Positions 18,106-27,395 are shown, counted from the first letter of the stretch. The stretch: 64,000 nucleotides of DNA from Echinicola salinicaeni (GCF_014280965.1 NZ_JACODZ010000004.1:248001-312000); one strand, 5' to 3'. Made by a program: numbers and translations. Notes: generated by a model not told the origin, from the sequence alone.

Positions 18106-19449
18106 TTAAGCATTGAAGATTAATTTAAATGTGGTGCCTGATCCAATAGTCGATTTGACCTGAATATTGCCTTTATGCCTTCTCATTATTTGTTTGGATA
18201 GGCTGAGGCCAATACCTGATCCTTTTTGTTTGGTCGTAAAGAAAGGAATAAAGATCTTGTTGAGCGCTTCTTCTTCAATTCCTCTACCCGTATCACTTAT
18301 TTCAATAATGATTTTTCCTGCCTCATCAATAAAGGCGCTAAGTGAGATTTTTTTCTCTTCAGATTCCTCTACAGCATGGATAGCATTTTGGATAATATTA
18401 ATCAGTACCTGCTCAATCAAAGAACTATCAGCGAATAACAGTAAATCTTCAGGTTCTATGTTTTTCTCACATTTAATGCTTAACTCATCTATCTGATGGC
18501 TGAAAAGCGTAGCCAGTTGTTCAAAGAGTTCATTAATTTTAATTGCTGAGAATTTAGGGACAGGGATGTGGGCCAAGCTTCTGAAATCGCTGACAAAATC
18601 AATCAAGCCTTCACTGCGTTTTTCTATGGTCGCTATTCCCATTAAATAGTCTTCTACATCATGGATAGGAATATTGCTTCCCTTATCCATTTGTGATTGA
18701 ATATCGGTCTTAATAGTGGAGGCCAATGAAGAAATAGGGGCAATGCTGTTCATGATTTCATGGGTCAAGACCCTTACTAGGTTTTGCCAAGCTTCCATTT
18801 CTTTTTCCTCAAGTTCACTTTGGATATTCTGCAGGGAGACAAGTTTGAACTTGACATCTCGAAGTACCAGTTCAATGACATAAACAGAAAGCTGCATAAT
18901 ACCATCCGGATGGGCGATTTTTATCAATTCGCTGCCTCCGGTGCGCAGGTTTTTGATGGCAAAGTGTAATTCTTTATTGACTTCTTCAATTTCCTCTATG
19001 TGGCTGAGCTGATCTATATTGAGCATCCTTTTGGCTGCTGTATTGAGGATCTGAACCTGTCCGTCTTCCTCAAAGGTGATCAGGCCAATACTGAGGTGTT
19101 GAAATACAGATCTGAAATATTGGTAATTGGCTTCCTTTTCTGCTTGGTCTTCCTTTAGCTTTGCCAAAATGGCATTGAATTCAATGTGGAGGTCGTCAGT
19201 TTCGGTTCCATCAAATTTGACAGGATAGACCGTCGAATAATTATTTTGTTTGATATTGTCTAAAAATTGCCTGACCTTTTTGAAACTGCTTTCTGCATAG
19301 TTGACCAGGAAAATCAATTGGGCAATAACCAAAATGATAAATAAGGAAGTGATGAAAACACCGGCTTCATTTAGTATTGCATAGGAAAGTATGAAGAGGG
19401 TCATGGAAAGTAAGACCACTCTTCCTAGTAACCCGACTTTATAATCCAT
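18106..19449 (-). CDS. NtrB-like sensor histidine kinase
   Basis: A 447-residue membrane kinase. Two transmembrane helices lie near the N-terminus (about 7-26 and 29-49) with almost no periplasmic loop. A HAMP-like linker (to about 105) and a PAS domain (about 108-210) follow. The H-box is LTHEIMNSIAPI with phospho-acceptor His230, then comes the ATPase domain with NIIQNAIHAV (N box), DTGRGIEEE (G1) and GSGIGLSLS (G2). A stimulus from within the membrane or cytoplasm is likely, since there is no periplasmic sensor domain. Its start overlaps the end of the response-regulator gene by 11 bases, so they are co-translated partners. Confidence 0.92.
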   Translation of the reverse strand: MDYKVGLLGRVVLLSMTLFILSYAILNEAGVFITSLFIILVIAQLIFLVNYAESSFKKVRQFLDNIKQNNYSTVYPVKFDGTETDDLHIEFNAILAKLKEDQAEKEANYQYFRSVFQHLSIGLITFEEDGQVQILNTAAKRMLNIDQLSHIEEIEEVNKELHFAIKNLRTGGSELIKIAHPDGIMQLSVYVIELVLRDVKFKLVSLQNIQSELEEKEMEAWQNLVRVLTHEIMNSIAPISSLASTIKTDIQSQMDKGSNIPIHDVEDYLMGIATIEKRSEGLIDFVSDFRSLAHIPVPKFSAIKINELFEQLATLFSHQIDELSIKCEKNIEPEDLLLFADSSLIEQVLINIIQNAIHAVEESEEKKISLSAFIDEAGKIIIEISDTGRGIEEEALNKIFIPFFTTKQKGSGIGLSLSKQIMRRHKGNIQVKSTIGSGTTFKLIFNA

Positions 19450-20821
19450 ATTTTTCTAATCTTCTGTACAAAGAAGCACGGGTCAGCCCCAGCTCTTTGG
19501 CTGCCTTGGAGATATTTCCTCCATTCTTATCAATCGCTTTTTGAATCACGTTTTTTTCTACTTCGTCCAGGTTGAGACTGGTGTTATTGCTGACTTTTTC
19601 AGCTATTGGTTTTGAAGAAAGGAAAAAGAAATCCCTGCTATCCAGTTCGTTACCCTCAGCCATAATGATGGCTCTTTCTATGGCATGTTGAAGCTCTCTG
19701 ATATTTCCAGGCCAGCTATAATGCTGCAAGAGCTGAATAGCGGCAGGTTTAAAGCCACTGAATTCTTTTCTGTATTTTTTAGCATAGACTTTTAGAAAAT
19801 GATTCGCCAGTAAAGGGATGTCATCTTGCCTATCGCGCAATGGTGGCAGGAAGATTTCCACCGTGTTGATTCGGTACAATAAATCTTGCCTGAAGCTATT
19901 TTCCATGACCATATCATGGACTTTCATATTAGTGGCACTGATTAATCTGATATCGACGGGAATGGATTTGTTGGTGCCTATTCTGGTGACTTCTCTTTTT
20001 TGCAATGCTGTCAGTAGCTTTGACTGTAAGGGCATGCTTAGATTACCGATTTCATCCAAAAAAAGAGTGCCTTTGTCCGCTACTTCAAACCTACCAGCCC
20101 TGTCTTCCTTGGCATCTGTAAAAGCGCCTCTTTTATGACCAAATAGTTCACTTTCAAATAAAGTCTCGGTGATTGCTCCCATGTCGACTCCGACAAATAT
20201 CTCGTCGTTTCTCAAAGACCTATCATGGATAGCTCTGGCAATAAGCTCTTTTCCTGTTCCATTTTCTCCCAGTATGAGCACATTGGCATCAGTTTGGGCG
20301 ACCTTGTCAATGATCGAAAAAATGTTTTTCATCGCGGCACTTTGCCCAATGATTTCTGAAAATGGCTTTTTCAGGTCTGCTTGTAATTGTTTTGATTTTC
20401 TGGAAATTGAATCTACCTGATTATAGCTTTCTTTTAGTCTACTTGCAGCGGTTAAAGTGGCCAAAAGTTTTTCGTTTTGCCAAGGTTTTAGGATAAAATC
20501 AGTAGCGCCTTCTTTTAAGGCCTGTACGGCCATTTCGACATCGCCAAAGGCGGTAATTAAAATTACCACAGATTTTGGATCGATTTCTTTGATTTGTTTT
20601 AGCCAATGAAAGCCTTCCTTTCCCGATGTGGTATCCTCGGTAAAGTTCATGTCCAATAAAATTACATCGTAACTGTTATTGTTTACTAAAAATGGAATGC
20701 GTCTAGGGTCCTTTTCTATGGTTACTTCTTTAGCATATTTTTTTAATAGCATTTTTGCAGCGAAAAGTAGGTCTTCATTATCATCTACTATCAGTATTTT
20801 TCCGAGACTTTTTTCTTCCAT
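19439..20821 (-). CDS. NtrC-family sigma-54-type response regulator
   Basis: A 460-residue activator with receiver (1-125, phospho-acceptor Asp57 in ILLDMNF), AAA+ domain (about 160-390) and a Fis-type helix-turn-helix at the C-terminus (GGNISKAAKELGLTRASLYR). Walker A is GENGTGKE and the Walker B/arginine regions are normal. The sigma-54 contact loop, usually GAFTGA, is GAFTDA at 232-237, a change that may alter how it opens the promoter complex. It is the first gene of the pair with the kinase. The 222-base region upstream holds inverted repeats that might be its own operators. Confidence 0.92.
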   Translation of the reverse strand: MEEKSLGKILIVDDNEDLLFAAKMLLKKYAKEVTIEKDPRRIPFLVNNNSYDVILLDMNFTEDTTSGKEGFHWLKQIKEIDPKSVVILITAFGDVEMAVQALKEGATDFILKPWQNEKLLATLTAASRLKESYNQVDSISRKSKQLQADLKKPFSEIIGQSAAMKNIFSIIDKVAQTDANVLILGENGTGKELIARAIHDRSLRNDEIFVGVDMGAITETLFESELFGHKRGAFTDAKEDRAGRFEVADKGTLFLDEIGNLSMPLQSKLLTALQKREVTRIGTNKSIPVDIRLISATNMKVHDMVMENSFRQDLLYRINTVEIFLPPLRDRQDDIPLLANHFLKVYAKKYRKEFSGFKPAAIQLLQHYSWPGNIRELQHAIERAIIMAEGNELDSRDFFFLSSKPIAEKVSNNTSLNLDEVEKNVIQKAIDKNGGNISKAAKELGLTRASLYRRLEKYGL

Positions 20822-20850
20822 TGTTATTTTGATTTTGTAATGTTATTAAC

Positions 20851-20940
20851 ATTCAATTGCTTAAATAATGCCATAATTGAATATAGGCAAAATAACAGTA
20901 AATGAGGGGTTTTTTATAAAGATATGTTCGGAATTGAACA
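20851..20940. promoter_or_regulatory. Inverted repeats between NtrC-like regulator and FKBP gene
   Basis: Two short perfect inverted repeats lie in the divergent gap: ATTCAATT (20851-20858) with AATTGAAT (20875-20882), and TGTTC (20925-20929) with GAACA (20936-20940). They could be operators for autoregulation. There is no clear sigma-54 -24/-12 element beside them. Confidence 0.3.
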
Positions 20941-21044
20941 AAAAAAGGACGAATATGAACGCTTTTTAAATCAAATATGGGATTCTTTTTTATCCCTTTC
21001 AAAAAGTATTACCTTTATCATTATTCACAAAAATAATTAATTAA

Positions 21045-21473
21045 ATGTCTGTAGCAACTAAAGGAAGTACAGTAAAAGTACACTACACAGGGAAGTTAAA
21101 GGACGGTACTGTTTTCGATTCTTCAGAAAATAGAGAACCTCTTCAATTTACAGTAGGTGATGGAAATATGATTAAAGGTTTCGATCAGGCTGTAGATGGT
21201 ATGGAGGTAGGACAAGGTAAAAGCGTAACTATCCCTTCAGATGAGGCTTATGGTGCCAAGAGAGATGATATGATGATTGATGTGCCAATCGAACAAGTTC
21301 CTGCAGATATCAAGCCTGAAGTAGGTATGGATCTGTCTATTCAAAATCAACAAGGTCAACCAGTACCAGTAAAAGTGGTTAAGGTGGATACGGAAAAGAT
21401 TGTTTTGGACGCAAATCACCCACTTGCTGGAGAAGATTTGGTTTTCGATATAAAATTGGTTGAGATCGCTTAA
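21045..21473 (+). CDS. SlyD-like FKBP-type peptidyl-prolyl isomerase
   Basis: A 142-residue cytoplasmic prolyl isomerase and probable chaperone. The FKBP core begins 'VKVHYTGKLKDGTVFDSS' and has the catalytic-pocket motif GNMIKGFDQAVDGMEVGQ. It is interrupted by the insert-in-flap domain (about 75-125) typical of SlyD, and ends at NHPLAGEDLVFDIKLVEI. The His/Cys-rich metal-binding tail of E. coli SlyD is absent, so nickel handling is unlikely. A -7-like TACCTTTA lies at 21010-21017. A single-gene unit closed by a strong terminator. Confidence 0.93.
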   Translation: MSVATKGSTVKVHYTGKLKDGTVFDSSENREPLQFTVGDGNMIKGFDQAVDGMEVGQGKSVTIPSDEAYGAKRDDMMIDVPIEQVPADIKPEVGMDLSIQNQQGQPVPVKVVKVDTEKIVLDANHPLAGEDLVFDIKLVEIA

Positions 21474-21503
21474 TTAAATTTTAGCATTTCATATCACATA
21501 ATA

Positions 21504-21530
21504 AAAAAAACCGGCTAGGCCGGTTTTTTT
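21504..21530. terminator. Bidirectional terminator after the FKBP gene
   Basis: A12-bp stem (AAAAAAACCGGC with GCCGGTTTTTTT, loop TAG) followed by T runs on both strands. It serves the FKBP gene and the convergent anchored-protein gene ending at 21530. Confidence 0.85.
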
Positions 21531-22009
21531 TATTCATTTTTTGAAGATTCGTCTTGATTTTCATCTTCATCAAAGTCTTTATTTAGCTCATCCACTTTTT
21601 TTTTACCTTGAGGATTGGCGTAGATGCTTTTCGTTTTATTGTATTTTGAATTGCCCACTTCCACCACAAAGAGTTGACTGCTAACATAAGAAAAGTCGTA
21701 AGTTTTTTGCAAGCCATCTTCAGGCATTAAGGCATCTTCAAGTATTAAGTTACCAATAATGTCAAAAACTTTTACAGTGGTTTTGGTTGGGATCTTTTCT
21801 TCCAATACTATTTTAAATTTCTTTTGCCCAGTAGGTTTTAAATCAAAGTCTACATCAGGTTTGTTTAGATTTTTCGGGAAAGTAAGATTGGTCTCCGATT
21901 TTTTCAGGAAATTCTGGGCACTATATTTCATTGCTACTCCTGATCCAAAATACAGGAAAGCGAATATAAAAAGGAAGTGTTGAATTTTTCTTGGTAAAGG
22001 TTTTGTCAT
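21530..22009 (-). CDS. Membrane-anchored protein with a T9SS-CTD-like strand domain, function unknown
   Basis: I place the start at the ATG at 22009 (159 residues) rather than the in-frame TTG at 22027. An N-terminal hydrophobic helix (about 10-28, IQHFLFIFAFLYFGSG) anchors it. Residues about 62-115 read like the beta-sandwich seen in type IX secretion C-terminal domains (KTTVKVFDIIGNLILED). However, the chain continues with a charged tail rich in Asp, Glu and Lys (DELNKDFDEDENQDESS), so it is unlikely to be a secretion signal. No named family recognised. It converges with the FKBP gene across a shared terminator. Confidence 0.6.
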   Translation of the reverse strand: MTKPLPRKIQHFLFIFAFLYFGSGVAMKYSAQNFLKKSETNLTFPKNLNKPDVDFDLKPTGQKKFKIVLEEKIPTKTTVKVFDIIGNLILEDALMPEDGLQKTYDFSYVSSQLFVVEVGNSKYNKTKSIYANPQGKKKVDELNKDFDEDENQDESSKNE

Positions 22010-22218
22010 TTGATCGCAAAATTGCAAAAATCAAACCATAAATCGAATGTTTTTTAAATAATTGTAAGAAATATTCTAATAATTATTTTTACTGTTAATG
22101 TAACTGAAGATTGATAACTAATATTTGAATAATCAAAATTGATACTAAGCTTATGAATAATGTAGCTTATCTAAGAATAGTATAGTATTATTGATAAAGA
22201 ATCTTTTTTGAATAGTGT

Positions 22219-23031
22219 TTACTTTTTGATGTATTCCCCTTTAAAAACTTTAAGTAAGCTGGAATTATAAAAAATAAAAAGGTCTTGGTAGGTAGCCACT
22301 TTCATATTTTGGACAGGGACATTGAATATTTCTTTCTTTCCTGACAAATAGTCTACCTTGATTAGTTGATTTGCAGATGTAGTATATATATTGTTTCCTG
22401 AAAAAGATAATTTTTGCTCCGTGATCAATTCGATCTTACCTATATAGTTGGCTTGGTTATCAAATAGAAAAATTCCCTTGTCTTGAACATTGATAAAAAG
22501 TGTGTTTTGGTATTCTGTAATTTCAGTAATTGTTAGATAGGTATCATCGAAAATAAGATTGAGAGATTGTTCTTGTAAAATCACATTTCTTCGATAATCA
22601 TATTGGATTAAGGAAAAATTGGTTTCATCATAAAGCCATATTTTTTGATTATTGCCCAAGGAAGCGGCCCGAATATTACCTAATTCTAAGTTATTTAATC
22701 TGCTTGAAAATCGAGGACTCATAAATCGATCTAATATCTCAAAACGTTGGAGGTCGCTTGAAAAGGTAAAAATATTTAAGGTTCTTCCTGCTTCAAGTTG
22801 ACTTAAGGTTCCTTGGAATTCGGGAGAATAATGATTGGTTGAATCCCCAGAAAGGTTGTATTGGTCCAGATTACCTCTTGAGTCTGCTATTAAGACTTTG
22901 CCATCATTGTCAATATCAACTAGGCTGATGCTTTTTTCTTTAAGATCGAAAATTGCTTTCCATTTTATTTCTTGCCCGTAACTTAATAGTGAATTCAAGG
23001 AAAAAAGAAAGAAGATCAACCAGCATCTCAT
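22219..23031 (-). CDS. Exported propeller-like protein, function unknown
   Basis: A 270-residue protein with a signal peptide (MRCWLIFFLFSLNSLLSYG-Q). It shows repeated short units of the beta-propeller kind (SLVDIDNDGKVLIADSRGNLDQY, IWLYDETNFSLIQYD and GIFLFDNQANYIGKIEL appear at roughly 50-residue intervals), each with a turn-Asp pattern. No catalytic motif is visible. Its start codon overlaps the stop of lpxH (ATGA), so translation is coupled. A periplasmic scaffold or outer-membrane assembly factor is possible but not shown. Confidence 0.6.
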   Translation of the reverse strand: MRCWLIFFLFSLNSLLSYGQEIKWKAIFDLKEKSISLVDIDNDGKVLIADSRGNLDQYNLSGDSTNHYSPEFQGTLSQLEAGRTLNIFTFSSDLQRFEILDRFMSPRFSSRLNNLELGNIRAASLGNNQKIWLYDETNFSLIQYDYRRNVILQEQSLNLIFDDTYLTITEITEYQNTLFINVQDKGIFLFDNQANYIGKIELITEQKLSFSGNNIYTTSANQLIKVDYLSGKKEIFNVPVQNMKVATYQDLFIFYNSSLLKVFKGEYIKK

Positions 23032-23792
23032 TTTTCGAATTTCTTTAGTTTTAATTCTTTTCCATTGAATTCAGCGAAAGTGTTTTGACTTAGCCATTCT
23101 CCCAGGTTAATGTATTTGGAATTTTTACCCACTGGTAGTTCTAAAGGTAAATGTCTATGGCCAAATATATAATAGTCAAAGTGCATTTTATCTTCAACAT
23201 TTTTACAGTATTCCCATAGCCATTCGCCATTCCCTAAGAACTTGTCTTCATTTTTTGCCATATTACTGCTTCTGCTTTGGCTAGACCATTTGTGAGCAAT
23301 CGCCAAGCCAATATCAGGATGAAGCCATTTAAATATGAATTGACAGACTTTGCTGGTAAAAAACTTTTTAAGGATTTTATATTTTTTATCACCTGGCCCC
23401 AGTCCATCTCCATGACCAATTAGGAATTTCTTATGATTGATTTCAAGGTTTATTGGATTGTGATAAACGGGGATATTTAACTCTTTGGTAAAGTAATCTT
23501 TCATCCATAGGTCATGATTCCCAGTGAAAAAGAAAATGGGAATTCCCCTGTCTCTTAATTGAGCTATTTTGCCCATGAACCTGATGAAACCTTTAGGGAT
23601 AACTGTGTCAAACTCAAACCAAAAATCAAAGAGATCACCAACCAAAAATATAGCAGCTGCTTCGTTTTCTATGCTCTTCAGCCATTTGATGATTTTATCT
23701 TCCCTTTTTCTACTGGTTTTATGGTCGGGTGAACCCAAATGAAAATCAGAAGCGAAAAATATTTTTTGGTTTTCCTTAAGGTTGATGTTCAT
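23028..23792 (-). CDS. lpxH: UDP-2,3-diacylglucosamine diphosphatase
   Basis: Cleaves the pyrophosphate of UDP-2,3-diacylglucosamine to give lipid X in lipid A synthesis, at the inner face of the cytoplasmic membrane. 254 residues. Metal ligands: SDFHLGS (about 15-21), VGDLFDFWFE (about 51), TGNHDLWM (about 88), GHGDGLGPGD (about 124) and FGHRHLP (about 208). The DFWFE and GHRH forms are those of LpxH proper, which makes this the better lpxH candidate of the two in the window. It is the first gene of a two-gene unit with the propeller-like protein. Confidence 0.9.
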   Translation of the reverse strand: MNINLKENQKIFFASDFHLGSPDHKTSRKREDKIIKWLKSIENEAAAIFLVGDLFDFWFEFDTVIPKGFIRFMGKIAQLRDRGIPIFFFTGNHDLWMKDYFTKELNIPVYHNPINLEINHKKFLIGHGDGLGPGDKKYKILKKFFTSKVCQFIFKWLHPDIGLAIAHKWSSQSRSSNMAKNEDKFLGNGEWLWEYCKNVEDKMHFDYYIFGHRHLPLELPVGKNSKYINLGEWLSQNTFAEFNGKELKLKKFEK

Positions 23793-23958
23793 GTATGATC
23801 TGAAAGAATATGTTAAATGTAAGCAAAGGCTAATTTATAGGTTGACAGTACGATACTGCAGATATTAATTATGCCTGCTTGATCGTTTTGGTTGTCAAAG
23901 TTAGCAATCTTTTGATTATTGGAAAGGTAAGTTTTGCGGACTATATGTGGCTGAAAAC

Positions 23959-23996
23959 AAAAAAAGCTTCCCTAATCAAATAGGAAAGCTTTTTTT
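23959..23996 (-). terminator. Terminator of ftsH
   Basis: A hairpin of 16 positions with one mismatch (23959-23974 with 23981-23996, core AAGCTT and CCTA/TAGG, loop ATCAAA), ending in a T run on the minus strand 22 bases past the ftsH stop. Confidence 0.8.
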
Positions 23997-24017
23997 GAAT
24001 CATGTATTTTAAAGTAT

Positions 24018-26063
24018 TCAGTCCTTTTTCTCGCTAAGGCTTTCTTCAACATCTGAAGAACTATCACCTTTCTTAGTGGCTGATTTCTTTTCCTCTAATT
24101 CTTTTTCGTCAACTTTTCTGGTAAATGCTTCATAAGTAGTTTCACTGTCAAAAGGTCGTTTACCAATAAGTTTTTCTAGGTCAGATTGGAAGATAATCTC
24201 TTTTTCCAATAGCTCTTGGGCCAAGGTCTCCAATTCTGGTTTTCGATGACTCAAAAGGTCTTTGGTTCTTTCGTATGCAAAGTTGATTAGCTTTCTAACT
24301 TCCTCATCAATCGTTTCCGCAGTGGACTCAGAGTAAGGCTTGCTGAATTTGTAATCATTTCCTTTGCTGTCATAGAAAGAGACATTGCCAATTTTATCAT
24401 TCATACCATAGACCGAAACGATAGAATAAGCCATTTTGGTAACTCTTTCCAGATCACTAAGTGCACCTGTTGAAATCTTGCCAAAGACAATTTCTTCCGC
24501 AGCACGGCCACCAAGTGTCATGCACATTTCGTCAATCAATTGCTCTGTTTGATAAAGGAATTGTTCTTTTGGCAAATATTGCGCATAACCTAATGCAGCA
24601 ATCCCCCTTGGTACAATACTTACCTTTACCAAAGGATCAGCATGCTCCAAGAACCAGCCTGCCACGGCATGGCCAGCTTCATGATAGGCAACAATCTTTT
24701 TCTCTTCCGGAGAAATGATTTTGTTTTTCTTCTCAAGACCACCAATCACCCTATCAACGGCATCTTGGAAATCCTGCATATCAACAGCTGCTTTATTTCT
24801 TCTTGCGGCAATAAGGGCCGCTTCATTACAAACATTGGCAATTTCAGCACCAGCAAATCCTGGAGTTTGAGCTGCCAGTTTTTTAGGGTCAATATCAGAG
24901 CTGGTCTTGATAGGTTCTAGGTGAACCTTGAAAATGGCTTCTCTACCCAAAATGTCAGGCTTGTCAATACTGATCTGACGGTCAAATCTACCTGCTCTCA
25001 ATAGGGCGCTATCCAATACATCAGGTCGGTTAGTAGCAGCCAATACAATGACGCCAGTGTCCGTACCGAAACCATCCATTTCTACCAATAGTGAGTTCAG
25101 TGTGTTTTCACGCTCGTCATTAGATCCTGGCATTTGGCCTTTACCTCTAGAACGTCCAATGGCATCTATCTCATCAATAAAGATGATACAAGGTGCTTTT
25201 TCTTTGGCCTGCTTGAAGAGGTCACGCACCCTGGCGGCACCTACACCTACAAACATTTCGACAAAGTCAGAACCTGAAAGTGTGAAGAACGGAACACCTG
25301 CTTCACCAGCCACTGCTTTTGCCAACAAGGTTTTACCAGTACCTGGAGGTCCTACCAATAAAGCGCCCTTAGGAATTTTACCACCTAGCTTGGTGAATTT
25401 GGACGGGTTCTTTAGGAATTCAACAATTTCTTGTACTTCCTCTTTGGCCTCATCCAATCCGGCTACATTGTCAAAAGTGATTTTGACCTTGTTTTCGGCA
25501 TCAAACAGTTGGGCTTTGGATTTACCCACATTGAAAATCTGGCCACCTGGTCCACTTGGTCCAGCCATTCTTCTCATCATGATCCAGAAAAGGAAGAATA
25601 CCAAGATCAAGAAGCCAAAGCTACCAAACCAGTTGCCCCAACTTTCTTCTTTTTTGGCCGAAGTGCCTATTCTTTGTTCTTCAGGAAGTTTCTCCTCTAA
25701 TTTGTCAAAATCTTCTTCAAATTTATCAACTGACGCTACTGTTATTTTATAGTGAGGGCCAGTGGGATTAAAGAAAGGGTTTTGGGATTCTAGTTCGTCT
25801 TTATAACGCTGATTCTCCAGAGCTTCCTCTTTAAGGGTGACTTCCACATAATTTTGGTTGTAGACCACCACTACCTTCTTCACATCATTGCTCAGGATCA
25901 TGTCCTCAAACCGATTCATTGTTATATCAATGACAGCACTCCTTTGGTTAAAGTAGGTGATGCCGATAAGCACAATTACAGCCGTGACGATTAGCCAAAG
26001 CTGAAAATTGGGCTTTTGGGGCGGTTTGGGAATGAATTTTTTATTTTTGTTTTTATCACTCAT
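24018..26063 (-). CDS. ftsH: ATP-dependent zinc metalloprotease FtsH
   Basis: Membrane-bound AAA+ protease that degrades misfolded membrane proteins and short-lived regulators. 681 residues. N-terminal helix at about 22-38, periplasmic domain of about 100 residues, second helix at about 148-167. Walker A GPPGTGKT at 238-245 (Lys244), Walker [15 protein letters not shown] region ATNRPDVLD. The zinc site HEAGH has His461 and His465, with the third ligand expected in the [12 protein letters not shown] region. The C-terminal tail is acidic and Lys-rich. It follows rsfS on the same strand, a conserved Bacteroidota order. Confidence 0.98.
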   Translation of the reverse strand: MSDKNKNKKFIPKPPQKPNFQLWLIVTAVIVLIGITYFNQRSAVIDITMNRFEDMILSNDVKKVVVVYNQNYVEVTLKEEALENQRYKDELESQNPFFNPTGPHYKITVASVDKFEEDFDKLEEKLPEEQRIGTSAKKEESWGNWFGSFGFLILVFFLFWIMMRRMAGPSGPGGQIFNVGKSKAQLFDAENKVKITFDNVAGLDEAKEEVQEIVEFLKNPSKFTKLGGKIPKGALLVGPPGTGKTLLAKAVAGEAGVPFFTLSGSDFVEMFVGVGAARVRDLFKQAKEKAPCIIFIDEIDAIGRSRGKGQMPGSNDERENTLNSLLVEMDGFGTDTGVIVLAATNRPDVLDSALLRAGRFDRQISIDKPDILGREAIFKVHLEPIKTSSDIDPKKLAAQTPGFAGAEIANVCNEAALIAARRNKAAVDMQDFQDAVDRVIGGLEKKNKIISPEEKKIVAYHEAGHAVAGWFLEHADPLVKVSIVPRGIAALGYAQYLPKEQFLYQTEQLIDEMCMTLGGRAAEEIVFGKISTGALSDLERVTKMAYSIVSVYGMNDKIGNVSFYDSKGNDYKFSKPYSESTAETIDEEVRKLINFAYERTKDLLSHRKPELETLAQELLEKEIIFQSDLEKLIGKRPFDSETTYEAFTRKVDEKELEEKKSATKKGDSSSDVEESLSEKKD

Positions 26064-26128
26064 CGTTTAAATATTAATTCAATAAACTTTAGGTAAAACG
26101 GATTTAAAAAATGAAAGTTTACAAAGAC

Positions 26129-26476
26129 TTAATTTATATGGGTAACTTTTGCATCCCCCCATAAATCTTCAAGTCCATAAAACTCTCTTTTATCTTTCAG
26201 GAAAACATGTGCTACCACATCAACGTAATCTACTAAAATCCATTGCAGATTATTTTTTCCTTCACTTCTCCACGGCTTTTCTTTGTTGGATTTGAAAACC
26301 TCTTCTTCGATTGAATCAGAAATGGCTTCTACTTGAGTGTCTGATTGGCCGGAACAAATCACAAAAAAATCGGAAACAGAATTATTGATATCCCTCAAAT
26401 CCATCACCACGATATCGGAAGCTTTTTTTTCTTCCATCCCTTTCACGATTAATTTACTCAGCTCTTCTGCTGTCAT
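26129..26476 (-). CDS. rsfS: Ribosome silencing factor
   Basis: RsfS (DUF143/Iojap) binds ribosomal protein L14 and blocks joining of the subunits when nutrients are short. 115 residues, normal length. Motifs: ASDIVVMDLRDINNSVSDFF, then CSGQSDTQVEAISDSIEEE, and the core WILVDYVDVVAHVF-LKDKREFYGLEDLWGDA split around VVAHVF. It lies 65 bases upstream of ftsH and divergent from birA. Confidence 0.96.
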   Translation of the reverse strand: MTAEELSKLIVKGMEEKKASDIVVMDLRDINNSVSDFFVICSGQSDTQVEAISDSIEEEVFKSNKEKPWRSEGKNNLQWILVDYVDVVAHVFLKDKREFYGLEDLWGDAKVTHIN

Positions 26477-26564
26477 ACTTTTGTTGTAATTTTACAATAT
26501 CATAATTAACGCCACAATAAAAGGATAAATATCTTTATTGTGCGACAAAATAACTAATAAATTG

Positions 26565-27323
26565 ATGCATAAAATCCTTGCCAATACTGTTTTTCTAGGG
26601 AAAGATATTATTTATCTGACAGAGTGTCACTCTACCAATGACATAGCCGCACAGAAAATCAAAGAAGGTTCCGCCAAAGAAGGTAGTATTATCGTTACAG
26701 ATAAACAAACCAAGGGGAGGGGGCAGCGGGGCAATAGGTGGTTTAGTGAGCCAGAAGTAAACCTGACTTTTTCCTTGGTTTTATCCCCCGTTTTTCTGAA
26801 TGCTGTTTCACATTTTGAGTTGAATAGGGTGGTTTCCTTGGCAGTTTTTGATACACTCAGTGAGTTGGTTGATGGGATCAAAGTGAAGTGGCCCAATGAT
26901 ATAGTACACGAAAAACAGGGGAAATTAGGTGGGATTTTGATAGAAAATAGTATTTCAGGGAAAAATATTGATAATTCCATAGTGGGGATGGGCCTAAATA
27001 TCAACCAAGTTAACTTCCCTTTTCCCGGTCCCACCTCATTGGCAGCGCTCAGTGGACAAACATATGATAAATGGGAAATCCTTGGCAGTATTTTGTCCTG
27101 TATTGAAAAACGATACCTACAGTTGAAAAGGGATGATAAGGAGCGTTTACATTCAGACTATTGGGATCATCTTTTTAGAAAGAATATTTTGTCGGAATAT
27201 GAAGATGAATATGGTCGGTTTAAAGGGAAAATAATAGGGATAAGTTCAGAGGGACGATTGATTGTTGAGAAAAATAACAAGGAATTAAACCATTATGCCT
27301 TCAAAGAAGTTAAATTCATCTAA
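26565..27323 (+). CDS. birA: Biotin--[acetyl-CoA-carboxylase] ligase
   Basis: Joins biotin to the carrier lysine of acetyl-CoA or propionyl-CoA carboxylase through biotinyl-5'-AMP. I use the ATG at 26565 (252 residues) instead of the TTG at 26538. Signatures: ECHSTNDIAAQ, the biotin loop TKGRGQRGNRWFS, VKWPNDIV and GKLGGILIEN. The N-terminal winged-helix DNA-binding domain of E. coli BirA is missing, so this is a group I ligase without repressor function. A small C-terminal SH3-like domain (about 205-252) is present. Confidence 0.95.
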   Translation: MHKILANTVFLGKDIIYLTECHSTNDIAAQKIKEGSAKEGSIIVTDKQTKGRGQRGNRWFSEPEVNLTFSLVLSPVFLNAVSHFELNRVVSLAVFDTLSELVDGIKVKWPNDIVHEKQGKLGGILIENSISGKNIDNSIVGMGLNINQVNFPFPGPTSLAALSGQTYDKWEILGSILSCIEKRYLQLKRDDKERLHSDYWDHLFRKNILSEYEDEYGRFKGKIIGISSEGRLIVEKNNKELNHYAFKEVKFI

Positions 27324-27355
27324 GTAGCTAATTATGTAAAGTCTATGGGATTGAG

Positions 27356-27363
27356 TAAATTTG
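27356..27363 (+). promoter_or_regulatory. -7 promoter element before ahcY
   Basis: TAAATTTG matches the TAnnTTTG consensus of Bacteroidota promoters and lies 33 bases before the ahcY ATG. A clear TTTG -33 element is lacking, so the call is tentative. Confidence 0.4.
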
Positions 27364-27395
27364 TGATCCGAAATTAATATCAAAACGATAAATTC

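Noticed and set aside
25048-25752. 234-codon open frame antisense to ftsH
   Set aside because: Low-complexity Ser/Pro composition, fully inside a conserved gene on the other strand.
26484-26497. TTGTAA-TT-TTACAA dyad upstream of rsfS as a biotin operator
   Set aside because: It recalls half of the E. coli BirA site, but this BirA lacks a DNA-binding domain, and no biotin gene is adjacent; the dyad is also only 8 bases from the rsfS start.
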